Shown piece after piece: positions 39,867 to 48,432 of a DNA stretch of 64,000 nucleotides (position 1 is its first letter; the number at the start of each line of letters is the position of its first letter). Made by a program: the position numbers and the translations under genes. The notes under the pieces are model-generated. The model was not told the origin of the DNA. It saw only the letters and a list, made by a program, of their open reading frames with translations, and searched no databases. Source of the DNA: Pseudomonadota bacterium (GTDB taxonomy: Bacteria; Pseudomonadota; Gammaproteobacteria; QQUJ01); assembly GCA_008501635.1 (NCBI GenBank), contig QQUJ01000017.1:1-64000 (forward strand), written 5' to 3'.

Positions 39867-40781
39867 TTAGGGAATGGCCACTGCCTGTAGCAGCTCGGTG
39901 GCCACTCGGGCGTTGCTGTGGTCACCGTCGTCCTGGCGCCGCAAACGGTGGCCCACCACTGCCGGAAGTATCGCCTGCAGATCCTCGGGCACCACTTCGC
40001 GGCGGCCGGCCATCAGTGCCCAGGCACGGGCGCCGCGCAGCAGGGCAAGCCCCGCGCGCGGCGACAATCCTCCCTGAAAATGATCGCTGTTGCGGGTGTG
40101 CGCCAGCAACGCCTGAAGGTAATCGACCAGCGGATCGGCGACATGAATGAGGCTGGCGGCGCGTTGCAGCTCCAACAGTTGCTGGGGCGATGCGCAGGGC
40201 GGCAGCTCTTCAAGCAGTTCACGGCGATCGCGGCCCTTGAGCAGCGCGCGCTCGGCCGCCGGATCGGGATAGCCCATCTCGATGCGCATCAGAAATCGAT
40301 CGAGCTGCGATTCGGGCAGCGGAAAGGTCCCGATCAGATGCGCCGGGTTCTGCGTGGCGATAACGAAAAAGGGGTCGGGTAAGCGCCGGGTTTCCCCCTC
40401 GATGGTCACCTGGTGCTCTTCCATCGCTTCGAGCAGCGCGCTCTGCGCCTTGGGCGTTGCGCGATTGACCTCATCGGCGAGGATAACCTGCGCGAAGATG
40501 GGTCCGGGATGAAAGGTGAAGACTCCGCTTTGACGTTCGTAGATCGAGACACCCAGGATATCCGCTGGCAACAGATCGCTGGTGAACTGTATGCGTTGAA
40601 ACTGCAAACCCAGTGTTCGTGCCAACACATGGGCGAGCGTTGTCTTGCCGACACCCGGGAGATCCTCGATCAGGAGATGGCCACGGGCAATCAGACAGGC
40701 GAGGGCGAGGCGGATGGTCGGTTCCTTGCCGACGATGATCTGGCCAGCAGTGGACACCAGCCGATCGATGAGATCCTTCAT
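39867..40781 (-). CDS. MoxR family AAA+ ATPase
   Basis: ATPase of 304 residues that acts as a chaperone for protein complexes. Walker A is EDLPGVGKTTLAHVLA, Walker B is VILADEVNRATPKAQSALLEAMEE, and sensor 1 is FVIATQNPAHLIGTFPLPE. A strong AAGGAG ribosome site precedes the ATG. It is the first gene of the three-gene MoxR-DUF58-transglutaminase operon and diverges from the antiporter gene. A TATACT on the minus strand at 40812-40817 may be its -10 box. Confidence 0.95.
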   Translation of the reverse strand: MKDLIDRLVSTAGQIIVGKEPTIRLALACLIARGHLLIEDLPGVGKTTLAHVLARTLGLQFQRIQFTSDLLPADILGVSIYERQSGVFTFHPGPIFAQVILADEVNRATPKAQSALLEAMEEHQVTIEGETRRLPDPFFVIATQNPAHLIGTFPLPESQLDRFLMRIEMGYPDPAAERALLKGRDRRELLEELPPCASPQQLLELQRAASLIHVADPLVDYLQALLAHTRNSDHFQGGLSPRAGLALLRGARAWALMAGRREVVPEDLQAILPAVVGHRLRRQDDGDHSNARVATELLQAVAIP

Positions 40782-40916
40782 GCAGTCTCCTTAATTAAAG
40801 ATGGTCTCTTCAGTATAGGTTCCGATGCGTAGATTCCGGATCGTATATGATGAATGGCAACCGGACGCGTGTTTAGCACCGGCTTCACAAACAGGCCCAT
40901 TTCCGGAGTTTCCCGT

Positions 40917-42086
40917 GTGACCAGTGATCCGGTCTTCTATTCGATCTTCCTCATCTTTACCGGTGCCGCGGTTCTCGCCACGGTGGCGCTGTTCGCCCGG
41001 CAAGCGCTGCTGGTGGCCTACATCGCCTTGGGTATCGCGCTGGGGCCATACGCGTTTGGCCTGATCAGTGATCCGAGCCTGATCACCCAGATCTCCGATA
41101 TCGGGATTATCTTCCTGCTCTATCTGCTCGGGCTCGATCTGCAGCCGCAGGAACTGTGGAACATGATGCGCAAGGCGACCATGGTGACGCTGCTCAGCTC
41201 ACTGGTCTTTGGCGCGGTGGGTGTGGCGGTGGCGAATGTGTTTGGTTTTACGCTGGCTGAGTCGATGGTGATTGGAGCGGCGATGATGTTCTCCAGCACC
41301 ATCATCGGGCTCAAGTTGCTGCCTACCACCGTGCTGCATCACCAGCATACCGGTGAGATCATCATCAGTATCCTGCTCTTGCAGGATTTGATCGCCATCC
41401 TGGTACTGCTCGGCGTGCAGAGCATGGGTAAAGGCGGGGTTGCGTGGGGAGAGCTGGGTCAGGTGGCGCTTGCGTTGCCAGCATTGGTCATCTTCGCCGC
41501 CCTGGTGGAGCGTTACGTACTCGTACCGCTGATTGCCCGCTTTGACACCATTCAGGAGTACATCTTTTTGATCGCCATCGGCTGGTGCCTGGGCATGGCG
41601 GAGCTGGCTGGCGTGATGGGGTTGTCCCACGAGATCGGTGCGTTCATCGGTGGGGTTGCCCTGGCTTCGAGCCCCATAGCGTTGTTCATCGCCGAAAGCC
41701 TGCGCCCGCTGCGGGACTTTTTCCTGGTGATGTTTTTCTTCTCGTTGGGAGCGAGTTTCAATCTGGGCGTCATCGGTGAGGTGTTGTTACCGGCGTTGGT
41801 GTTGGCCGCCGCAGCGCTGCTCCTCAAGCCGCTGGTATTTCGCGTGTTGCTCAAACGGGTCGGCGAGGCAAGCGGCCGATCGCTGGAGGTTGGGGTGCGT
41901 CTGGGTCAGATCAGCGAATTCTCGCTCCTGATCGCGATCACTGCACTGGGTTCCGGGGTCATAGGTGCCAAGGCTTCATATCTCATCCAACTGGCCACGC
42001 TGATCACATTCGTCGTCTCCTCTTATTTTGTGGTGCTTCGCTACCCTACACCGATCGCCGTATCGGATCGTCTACGCCGCAACTGA
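40917..42086 (+). CDS. CPA2 family cation:proton antiporter (KefB-like)
   Basis: Inner-membrane protein of 389 residues with about 12 hydrophobic helices. Sequence marks are YIALGIALGPYAFGLI, IFLLYLLGLDLQPQELW (the conserved helix-unwinding region), MMFSSTIIGLKLLP, LLLQDLIAILVLL and LSHEIGAFIGGVALASSP. All are typical of the Kef/NhaA-like CPA2 family. No C-terminal TrkA-N domain is fused, so gating by NAD or glutathione is not expected in this chain. The GTG start has GGAG 8 bases upstream; the longer open frame from 40854 has none. Substrate (K+ or Na+) is undetermined. Confidence 0.88.
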   Translation: MTSDPVFYSIFLIFTGAAVLATVALFARQALLVAYIALGIALGPYAFGLISDPSLITQISDIGIIFLLYLLGLDLQPQELWNMMRKATMVTLLSSLVFGAVGVAVANVFGFTLAESMVIGAAMMFSSTIIGLKLLPTTVLHHQHTGEIIISILLLQDLIAILVLLGVQSMGKGGVAWGELGQVALALPALVIFAALVERYVLVPLIARFDTIQEYIFLIAIGWCLGMAELAGVMGLSHEIGAFIGGVALASSPIALFIAESLRPLRDFFLVMFFFSLGASFNLGVIGEVLLPALVLAAAALLLKPLVFRVLLKRVGEASGRSLEVGVRLGQISEFSLLIAITALGSGVIGAKASYLIQLATLITFVVSSYFVVLRYPTPIAVSDRLRRN

Positions 42087-42276
42087 GGCGTCCGCCCGGG
42101 AGGTTATGAAGCCGCCGAGTGCGGGTCGGCCGATGACGACTCGATGCCAACTGATCCGCAGCGGCATATCCGGCCACGACTGTTAGGCTGGTAATGCGCG
42201 CCAACTGTCACTGTTCAGCGGTTGAGTCGCTAACTTAAGCTGCCCGCTTATCCTTTAACCCACGTATGGACGACGT

Positions 42277-43170
42277 GTGATTTCAGCCCCTCCCGCACCA
42301 GGACGCTTTGCGCTGATCGCTCTCTTTAGCGGTGCGCTGGCCATTGCCTTTGCGCCGATCTTTGTGCGTCTCAGCGAGCTCGGTACAGTCACCACGGCCT
42401 TCTACCGGATTTCACTCGCGCTGCCGGTGCTGATGCTGTGGCTGAGTTGGGACCAGCGCGGAGTGGCGCAGAAACACCGCCGCCCGAGGTCGGTGCGTGA
42501 CTTTTGGCGCTTGTCGATTGCCGGGCTGTTCTTTGCCTGCGATCTGGCGGTCTGGCACTGGTCGATCGCGCTGACCTCGGTGGCCAACGCCACGTTGCTG
42601 GCCAATGCGGCACCGGTGTTCGTGACCATCGGTGGGTGGCTGCTGTTTGGTGTTCGCGCATCGCGCCTGTTTCTTATCGGCATGGTCATGGCGCTGGCCG
42701 GAATGGGCGTGTTGATGAGCGCGAGCCTCAACATCGGCCTCGAACACCTGTGGGGCGACGGCCTGGGATTGCTGACCGCGGTTTTCTACGCCGGCTATAT
42801 CCTTTCGGTAGGACGGCTGCGCACCGAGTTCTCCACACCCACCATCATGACCTGGAGCGGGGTGGTGACGGCAGTGGTACTGCTGCCGGTGGCCTGGCTG
42901 TCGGGCGAAAGCCTGTGGACCAGTTCGCTCTATGGCTGGGGAATCCTGGCCGGTTTGGCCATCGTTTCCCATGCCGGCGGGCAGAGCCTTATCGCCTATG
43001 CCCTGGCCCATCTGCCCGCCTCGTTCTCATCGGTGGGTCTGCTGCTGCAGCCCGCCACCGCAGCGGTACTGGCATGGGTGCTGCTGGGTGAAGCACTCGG
43101 CGTTCTGCAGGGTGCGGGGGGCGTGGTGATTCTGTGCGGCATCTACCTGGCGCGACGCGGGAGCCGGTGA
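42277..43170 (+). CDS. EamA/DMT family transporter
   Basis: Inner-membrane exporter of 297 residues with ten hydrophobic helices in two EamA repeats. The first repeat ends near LMSASLNIGLEHLWGDGLGLL; the second contains GWGILAGLAIVSHAGGQSLIAYALAHLPASFSS in pieces, then LLLQPATAAVLAWVLLGE, the family's most conserved stretch. DMT members move amino acids, nucleotides or drugs; the substrate cannot be read from sequence. The start is GTG with no clear ribosome site. It converges with the beta-barrel gene. Confidence 0.9.
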   Translation: MISAPPAPGRFALIALFSGALAIAFAPIFVRLSELGTVTTAFYRISLALPVLMLWLSWDQRGVAQKHRRPRSVRDFWRLSIAGLFFACDLAVWHWSIALTSVANATLLANAAPVFVTIGGWLLFGVRASRLFLIGMVMALAGMGVLMSASLNIGLEHLWGDGLGLLTAVFYAGYILSVGRLRTEFSTPTIMTWSGVVTAVVLLPVAWLSGESLWTSSLYGWGILAGLAIVSHAGGQSLIAYALAHLPASFSSVGLLLQPATAAVLAWVLLGEALGVLQGAGGVVILCGIYLARRGSR

Positions 43171-43194
43171 GCGTCAGGGAGGTTCGATTCGAAT

Positions 43195-43209
43195 CAGGGC
43201 CGAGCCCTG
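43195..43209. terminator. Hairpin between convergent genes
   Basis: CAGGGC-CGA-GCCCTG forms a perfect 6-base GC-rich stem with a 3-base loop between the DMT transporter and the convergent beta-barrel gene. It lacks a T-run on either side, so if it terminates transcription it would be weak and possibly two-way. Confidence 0.35.
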
Positions 43210-43228
43210 GCGCGAGTTATGAAGCCGC

Positions 43229-44425
43229 TCAGAAATATCTCGACAGTTCGACCTGCACGAAATCGTCGTCACGATTGGGATAGAGCGGATCGCCGGTCGG
43301 CTGATCGGTAAACCAGCGCGCCTCCAGCGCCACCTTCCAATCCTGTCCCAACCTCCGGCTGGCCTCCAGGGAGAGCATTCTGGCGTCGCTGCCGCGATCG
43401 AGTATCACACCGACCAGCGCTTCGGTCGATTGCGTGTCGTTGAGCGTCCAGCGCAACCCGATCAGAATGTCATCCTGAGTCGGCGTGGGTGCGCTCACCC
43501 CGCGTTCGTCGTAAAGATACTCGGCGATGACGCCCAGATCCGCCTGGGTGTCGAAGAGGCCGATGAAGGTGTACTCGAAACCTCCGGCCGCCGCGGTGTA
43601 GTGAGTGCTGCGAGTATCGCGGTCGATGACCTCGAGCTTCCATAACCAATCACCCTTGGTGGCCTGCAGATCGACGCCGAACTGCTCCATCTGCTTGTAG
43701 AGCGGAACGAGCACGGGTTGGCCTGCACCATTCAACCCCGGCTGCAGCAGCGGATCGCGGTTGGTGCCCTTGAACCACGAGAGTCCCACATCCCAGTCAC
43801 CGATGCTGTGGACCCAGCGGATGGCGTAGTCGACGTGATTCTCCTGGTCGGAAGACTCGTACTGTGCCAACTCAGTGGCTACGGGGAGTACCGTGCGTGG
43901 TCGGCCATCGCTGGCGGGAAAGGTGCGTTCGCGAAAATAGGGCAGGATGAACAGATCGACAATACCCCATTCGCGCACCAGCGAGAGATTGATCATCGGT
44001 TGGCCCAGCTTGTCTTCGCCGTCGACGTTCTCCACCAGATCGGTCTGGTTGATGACGTCGACGAGATGCACCCCCTCGGTCATCCCCCAGAATACCTTGC
44101 GCAGACCAAGCCGCCACTCCGAGTCGTCGTTGACCCGCACCCAGGTCAGTTCGCGAAGATCGGCATGGGTGCGCTCGGCGTCGTGTTCGTCCACGCGCAC
44201 AAATGGCGTGACGGCGAAGAGGTCCCGGCCGCTGTTCGATTGATGATAAAAGGTGGATTCAAAGCTCAGCGAGGTATAGCTGCGTTTCTGGTCCGCGCTG
44301 CTCGATGTCTTGTCGAACAGGCGTGATTGCGCCGTCACGTTGCCGTACCACTCCGCGCCGTGTGCGGGGAGCGCAGCGACGGCGAGCGTCATGCCGCCGA
44401 ACAGAAAAAGCCGTGCCCTGTTCAT
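43229..44425 (-). CDS. Outer-membrane beta-barrel protein
   Basis: Protein of 398 residues. A signal peptide (LFLFGGMTLAVAALPAHGA, cleaved near 22) is followed by alternating amphipathic strands with aromatic belts. It ends in an aromatic C-terminal residue (VELSRYF), the usual mark of an outer-membrane barrel. It resembles alginate-export/DUF1302-type barrels in general layout, but no family is firmly recognised. It overlaps the LolA-like gene by 4 bases and is the last gene of an operon with an RND transporter. It could be the outer-membrane acceptor or pore of that system (inference). Confidence 0.78.
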   Translation of the reverse strand: MNRARLFLFGGMTLAVAALPAHGAEWYGNVTAQSRLFDKTSSSADQKRSYTSLSFESTFYHQSNSGRDLFAVTPFVRVDEHDAERTHADLRELTWVRVNDDSEWRLGLRKVFWGMTEGVHLVDVINQTDLVENVDGEDKLGQPMINLSLVREWGIVDLFILPYFRERTFPASDGRPRTVLPVATELAQYESSDQENHVDYAIRWVHSIGDWDVGLSWFKGTNRDPLLQPGLNGAGQPVLVPLYKQMEQFGVDLQATKGDWLWKLEVIDRDTRSTHYTAAAGGFEYTFIGLFDTQADLGVIAEYLYDERGVSAPTPTQDDILIGLRWTLNDTQSTEALVGVILDRGSDARMLSLEASRRLGQDWKVALEARWFTDQPTGDPLYPNRDDDFVQVELSRYF

Positions 44426-45201
44426 CGGGCACGCTTCAGCGCATTCTGGTTGAAATCGCCCGCGTCGACCCCGGTGCGGAAGCGGTAGTTCTTCCACTCG
44501 AGCAGGGTGCTTTTACCGGTCTGGTGGTTTTCCATGTGCATCTTGCCCGCACGCCAGTGCTTGCCGAGATACTGTTGATAGTCACTGAAGACGAGGGTTT
44601 TCAGGAGCTCGTTCTTGCGGTCGTAGTATACGATCTTCAGCGGGATGTACTCGGCCTGATCCATCCACACCTCCTGGCGGGTGTATCCCGAGTTCTCATC
44701 CACCGGATAGCGTTCAATGAGAAAGGCCTGCTTGCCGTCAACGGCTTCGTCACGAACATACTTGTAGGTGTATTTCTCGACCTCCTGCGAGCCGATATCC
44801 TCGAAGGCGAACTCGCTGCCCATGAAGGGCCCCGATTTGTTCTTCGAGGCGATGCGTTTGACGCGCTTCAGTGCCGGAAGATAGAGCCACTGATCATCGG
44901 GATCGGCCCCGTGGGCGAACGTCAGCAACGCGGTGCCCTTCACATCGCGCGGCTCGTCAAAGATGGTGAGGCTCTTGTCGCCGTCGCCCTGTACCTCGAG
45001 CACCTTGACGCGCAGATCACGCACGCTCTCTTCTCCCTGGCGGTTCTTCAGCGTCATCACCATGTCGGCTTGCGAGTCGGTAAAACCGATGTCGCGCCGA
45101 TCGGATTCCTGGGCGATGGCAAGCCCCCGCTCCGCGGGGGTCTGGGCCGCGATGCTAAGGGGTAACAGCGTCAGCAGCACCAGCAGTGATCGCAGTTTCA
45201 T
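44422..45201 (-). CDS. LolA-like outer-membrane lipoprotein-sorting protein
   Basis: Periplasmic protein of 259 residues. Signal peptide (LLVLLTLLPLSIAAQ) then a half-barrel of the LolA/LolB-like type with DMVMTLKNRQGEESVRDLRVK, DDQWLYLPALKRVKRIASKNKSG and SGYTRQEVWMD. The group is annotated as outer membrane lipoprotein-sorting proteins that accompany MMPL transporters. It is not the housekeeping LolA. It starts 47 bases before the stop of the RND gene and overlaps the barrel gene by 4 bases, so the three should work together, possibly moving a lipid from the inner to the outer membrane (inference). Confidence 0.87.
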   Translation of the reverse strand: MKLRSLLVLLTLLPLSIAAQTPAERGLAIAQESDRRDIGFTDSQADMVMTLKNRQGEESVRDLRVKVLEVQGDGDKSLTIFDEPRDVKGTALLTFAHGADPDDQWLYLPALKRVKRIASKNKSGPFMGSEFAFEDIGSQEVEKYTYKYVRDEAVDGKQAFLIERYPVDENSGYTRQEVWMDQAEYIPLKIVYYDRKNELLKTLVFSDYQQYLGKHWRAGKMHMENHQTGKSTLLEWKNYRFRTGVDAGDFNQNALKRAR

Positions 45202-47491
45202 TGCGTTTTTCCTCCAGCTTCATGAGTAGCGGCGGCAGGAACAGGAAGTCGGCCGCCAGGGCGAGAGCGATGGTGATCGCGGTGAGCAGTCCCATGCCCG
45301 CATTGAGTTCGAATGCGGAAAGCGACAGGATGCCAAAGCCGGCGATCAGCACCAGCGAGGTAATCCACAACGCCATGCCGACGGTGGCGAAGGCGTAGCG
45401 CACGGCGTCGGGCGCAGCGAAGTTTTTCTCACGCCGTGCACGCAGATATTTGCTCAGGAAATGCACGGTATCGTCGACGACGATGCCCAGGGTCATACTG
45501 GCGACCACCGAAAGCGACAGGCCGATCTGGCCCACCAGCAGTCCCCACAGACCGAACGCCATCCCCGCGGGCACCAGGTTGGGGATCATGCTCACCAGGC
45601 CGATCTTGAGCGAACGCAGCGCCACGATCAAAATCATCGAAATCAGGACCAGCGCCACGGCCGTGCCGAACAGCATGCTGCGGATATTGCGCGCTCCGAT
45701 ATGCGAGAACATGATGGCCGGACCGCTGCCCTTGGCATCAGTGAACTCGGGTGCATTCTCGGCCAGCCAGCGCTGGGCACGCTGCTCGAGCTCCAGGGTT
45801 TGGTTGGTGGAGAGACTGGGCAGTGTAACGGTGACGCGGGTGGCGGATTTGTCGACATTGATGCGATCGTTCAGATCCAATCCGTAGGGCAGCGACATCT
45901 CGTAGAGCAGCAGATACTGCGCCGCCAGGTCGCGCTCGCGGGGTACGCGGTACCAGGCGGGATCGTCGCTGTGCAGGTTCTTGTTGAGACGCTTGAGTAT
46001 GTCGGTCAGCGTGGCGACATGCGTGGTCTCCGGTTGGGCGCGCCACCACTCCACGAACTGCTCCGTCTTGGCGAGAAAGGCGGGATCACTGATACCGCCG
46101 GGCTCCTGCGCCTTGAGCGAGTAATCGATGAAGTAGGTACCGGTGAGATTTTCGGTGGCATAGTCGGTGGCACGGCGAAACTCGATGCTTTCGTCAAAAT
46201 ATTTCACGAACTCGTCGTTCAGTTCGTTCTGCGGTATGAAGGCCACCAATCCGACTATCATCGCACCCATGCCCCACAGCAACGCACGGCGGCGACGCAC
46301 CACGAACTCGGCAAACCGATCCATCGAATGCGGTGCCGCGCTCGCAGCGCGGGGCTTGACCCTGATCGGCAGCACCACCAACAGCGCGGGCAGCAGTGTC
46401 ACAGAGAAAATGAACGCCGCGATCACACCCATGGCGACGATGTTGCCCAGGTCGTGGAAGGGCGGCGCGTCGCTGAAGTTCATGCTCAGAAAGCCGATCG
46501 CGGTGGTGATGCTGGTGAGGAAGATCGGCTGAAAGTTGATGCGCAGGCTCTCGATGATGGCAGTGGCCTTGTCGCGGCTGTGATAACGCATCTCGTAGAG
46601 AAAGCTGGCCAGCAGGTGTACGCAGTTGGCGACCGCCAGTGTCAGGATGATGGTGGGCGCGGTGCTCGAGGGCGGCGTGAGCCGGATCCCCAGCCAGCCG
46701 GCGAGTCCCATGGCGGTGGTGATGGAGACCAGGATCACCAGCACCGTGAGCGCGGTACCGGTAACGAAGCGCAGCATCAGCGCCAGGGTGATGATCACCA
46801 CGGCGAACATGGCCGGAACCAGGGTGCGCATGTCGGCGAACGACGCCTCGGGGAAGGCGTTGTTCATCATCACCACGCCCACCAGCCGAACATCGAGATT
46901 GGGATCACGGACGCGCAGCTGATCGGCGAGATCGCGCACGAAATTCACGACGATGGGATTCTCGACACCGGTATCGACGCCCGGCAGCTGAACGGTGATG
47001 TTGACGCCGGTTACGCGGCCGTTGGGCGCGATCAGCTTGTTGGCCAGCAGCGGTTCGGCCAGGGCGATACGGCGTATCTCATCCAGCTCCGCATCGCTCA
47101 ACTGCCCGGCATTGCTGACCAGATCGGCGACCACCAGATCGTCGCCGGCGGCGCGCGTATGCTGAAAGTTGGTGATCGAGTCGACACGGATCGAATAGGG
47201 CGTCTGCCAACCCTGCTGGGTCAGCCACTCGATGCTCGCCAGCGTATCGCGGGTGAAGACGTTGCCGTCTTTGGGGGTCAGTACGAAGAGCGCGTTGTCG
47301 TTCTTGGTGTAGGTATTCTGCAGCGTCTCGAAGGCGAGCAGTTCGGGATTCTCTGCGCCGAAAAAGACGCGGTAGTCGGCGGTGAAACTCAGCAGTCGAG
47401 CGCCGCTCGCGGTCAGGGCGATCAATGCCAGACTCAACGCCATCACCAGCCAGCGCTGGCGCACAATCCATTCCGCATAGCGTTTAGCCAT
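45155..47491 (-). CDS. RND/MMPL family transporter
   Basis: Inner-membrane transporter of 778 residues with two repeats. Each has one leading helix, a periplasmic domain of about 200 residues and five more helices. Marks include LSLALIALTASGARLL at the start, the sterol-sensing-like blocks TSITTAIGFLSMNFSD and SLSVVASMTLGIVVDDTVHFL, the DD pair of which resembles the proton-relay acids of MMPL proteins. Its last 47 bases overlap the LolA-like gene. Lipid or hydrophobic cargo is typical for the family; the actual substrate is unknown. It follows tetR with an 8-base overlap. Confidence 0.92.
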   Translation of the reverse strand: MAKRYAEWIVRQRWLVMALSLALIALTASGARLLSFTADYRVFFGAENPELLAFETLQNTYTKNDNALFVLTPKDGNVFTRDTLASIEWLTQQGWQTPYSIRVDSITNFQHTRAAGDDLVVADLVSNAGQLSDAELDEIRRIALAEPLLANKLIAPNGRVTGVNITVQLPGVDTGVENPIVVNFVRDLADQLRVRDPNLDVRLVGVVMMNNAFPEASFADMRTLVPAMFAVVIITLALMLRFVTGTALTVLVILVSITTAMGLAGWLGIRLTPPSSTAPTIILTLAVANCVHLLASFLYEMRYHSRDKATAIIESLRINFQPIFLTSITTAIGFLSMNFSDAPPFHDLGNIVAMGVIAAFIFSVTLLPALLVVLPIRVKPRAASAAPHSMDRFAEFVVRRRRALLWGMGAMIVGLVAFIPQNELNDEFVKYFDESIEFRRATDYATENLTGTYFIDYSLKAQEPGGISDPAFLAKTEQFVEWWRAQPETTHVATLTDILKRLNKNLHSDDPAWYRVPRERDLAAQYLLLYEMSLPYGLDLNDRINVDKSATRVTVTLPSLSTNQTLELEQRAQRWLAENAPEFTDAKGSGPAIMFSHIGARNIRSMLFGTAVALVLISMILIVALRSLKIGLVSMIPNLVPAGMAFGLWGLLVGQIGLSLSVVASMTLGIVVDDTVHFLSKYLRARREKNFAAPDAVRYAFATVGMALWITSLVLIAGFGILSLSAFELNAGMGLLTAITIALALAADFLFLPPLLMKLEEKRNETAITAGAADAVTP

Positions 47492-48239
47492 GGCTTGCTC
47501 CTTCTGATACTGCTGTGTTCAGCGACGCCAGTTCGCTGGCAAAAACCTCGCGGTGGATCCGCGCTACCAACTGTTGGCCGTCGAACTGGTGTGAGTAGGG
47601 CTGCCAACCGACACCGTCCAGCAGTGCCTGGAGGTTGCGGCTCAGCGCCGTATAGGCATCGGCGATGCCGATCTCCTGGAAAGGGATGGCGGTCTGCATC
47701 AGCGTGAGTGCGCCGTACATGGTCGACCAGAGTCCGAACACCAGTTCGACGGGCGAGAGGTCACGAGGCAGGGTCAGCTCGCCCTTTGCGGTGGCTTCAA
47801 CGACCACGGCGGTGACCACATCCATGCACTCCTGATCCTGCCCCGACAGCTCGGCGCAGCGATTCGGGGATGCTTTGTCGCAGATCGAGGGGGAGAGCAG
47901 CGTCGGCAGGTGCTGGAACTCGACCGGGTAGAGCTGGGTGAAGAGCATGTAGGCTTCGCCGACTGCGGTGATGCGCTCGCGGGTGCTGCCGTCGAAGGCC
48001 GCGGCGAGCCGGAACAGGCGCACCATCTCGTGCTTGCGGCGCATCATCAGCGCGATCAGCAGCTCCTCCTTGTTGCCGAAATGCTGATAGACCGTCCCCT
48101 TGGAGTACTCGATCGCCGCGGCGATGCGGTCCATGGTGATGCCGAGGTAACCCACCTCCCCCAGCATGCGGCTGGCGACCTCGAGGATTTGCTCCTCGCG
48201 CTGCCGGATCTCACGCTGCTTGCGGCTGATAATATTCAT
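47484..48239 (-). CDS. TetR/AcrR family transcriptional regulator
   Basis: Repressor of 251 residues. The N-terminal helix-turn-helix is ILEVASRMLGEVGYLGITMDRIAAAIEYSKGTVYQHFGNKEELL in family order, with the highly conserved YSKGTVYQHFGNKEEL. The C-terminal ligand domain is longer than the family average. As the first gene of the tetR-RND-LolA-barrel operon it probably represses its own operon and responds to the transported compound. A palindromic sequence just upstream is a likely operator. Confidence 0.93.
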   Translation of the reverse strand: MNIISRKQREIRQREEQILEVASRMLGEVGYLGITMDRIAAAIEYSKGTVYQHFGNKEELLIALMMRRKHEMVRLFRLAAAFDGSTRERITAVGEAYMLFTQLYPVEFQHLPTLLSPSICDKASPNRCAELSGQDQECMDVVTAVVVEATAKGELTLPRDLSPVELVFGLWSTMYGALTLMQTAIPFQEIGIADAYTALSRNLQALLDGVGWQPYSHQFDGQQLVARIHREVFASELASLNTAVSEGASHG

Positions 48240-48256
48240 TATTTAACGAAAGGTCA

Positions 48257-48308
48257 TTTATTGACGAATAGTCAAATTCAAGTTAACTCTGCCAGATCCG
48301 TCAATAAA
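48257..48308. promoter_or_regulatory. Palindromic operator candidate for the TetR regulator
   Basis: TTGAC-GAATA-GTCAA (48261-48275) is a perfect 5-base dyad 22 bases upstream of the tetR start. The longer half-site TTTATTGAC (48257-48265) recurs inverted as GTCAATAAA (48300-48308). The three half-sites lie in the AT-rich tetR-mnmG spacer where the tetR promoter must be. Confidence 0.6.
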
Positions 48309-48399
48309 TTTTTTGTGCGGGATCGGAATTGGAAGTAAAGCGGCTGGGACTCGCTACCGTGTGTCGTCGAGGTAGATTTTTGTAAACCGCTGGTTCCGC

Positions 48400-48405
48400 T
48401 ATACT
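48400..48405 (+). promoter_or_regulatory. -10 box of mnmG
   Basis: TATACT lies 28 bases upstream of the chosen mnmG start. No -35 hexamer with 16-18 base spacing is clear; TTGTAA at 48380-48385 is the best but is only 14 bases away. Confidence 0.4.
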
Positions 48406-48432
48406 TTGCGCCCCGATTGGGTGATGAAAACG

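Noticed and set aside
45461..47707. Plus-strand open frame of 748 codons opposite the RND transporter
   Set aside because: His/Gln/Arg-rich product typical of antisense frames; the opposite strand encodes an intact RND/MMPL transporter.
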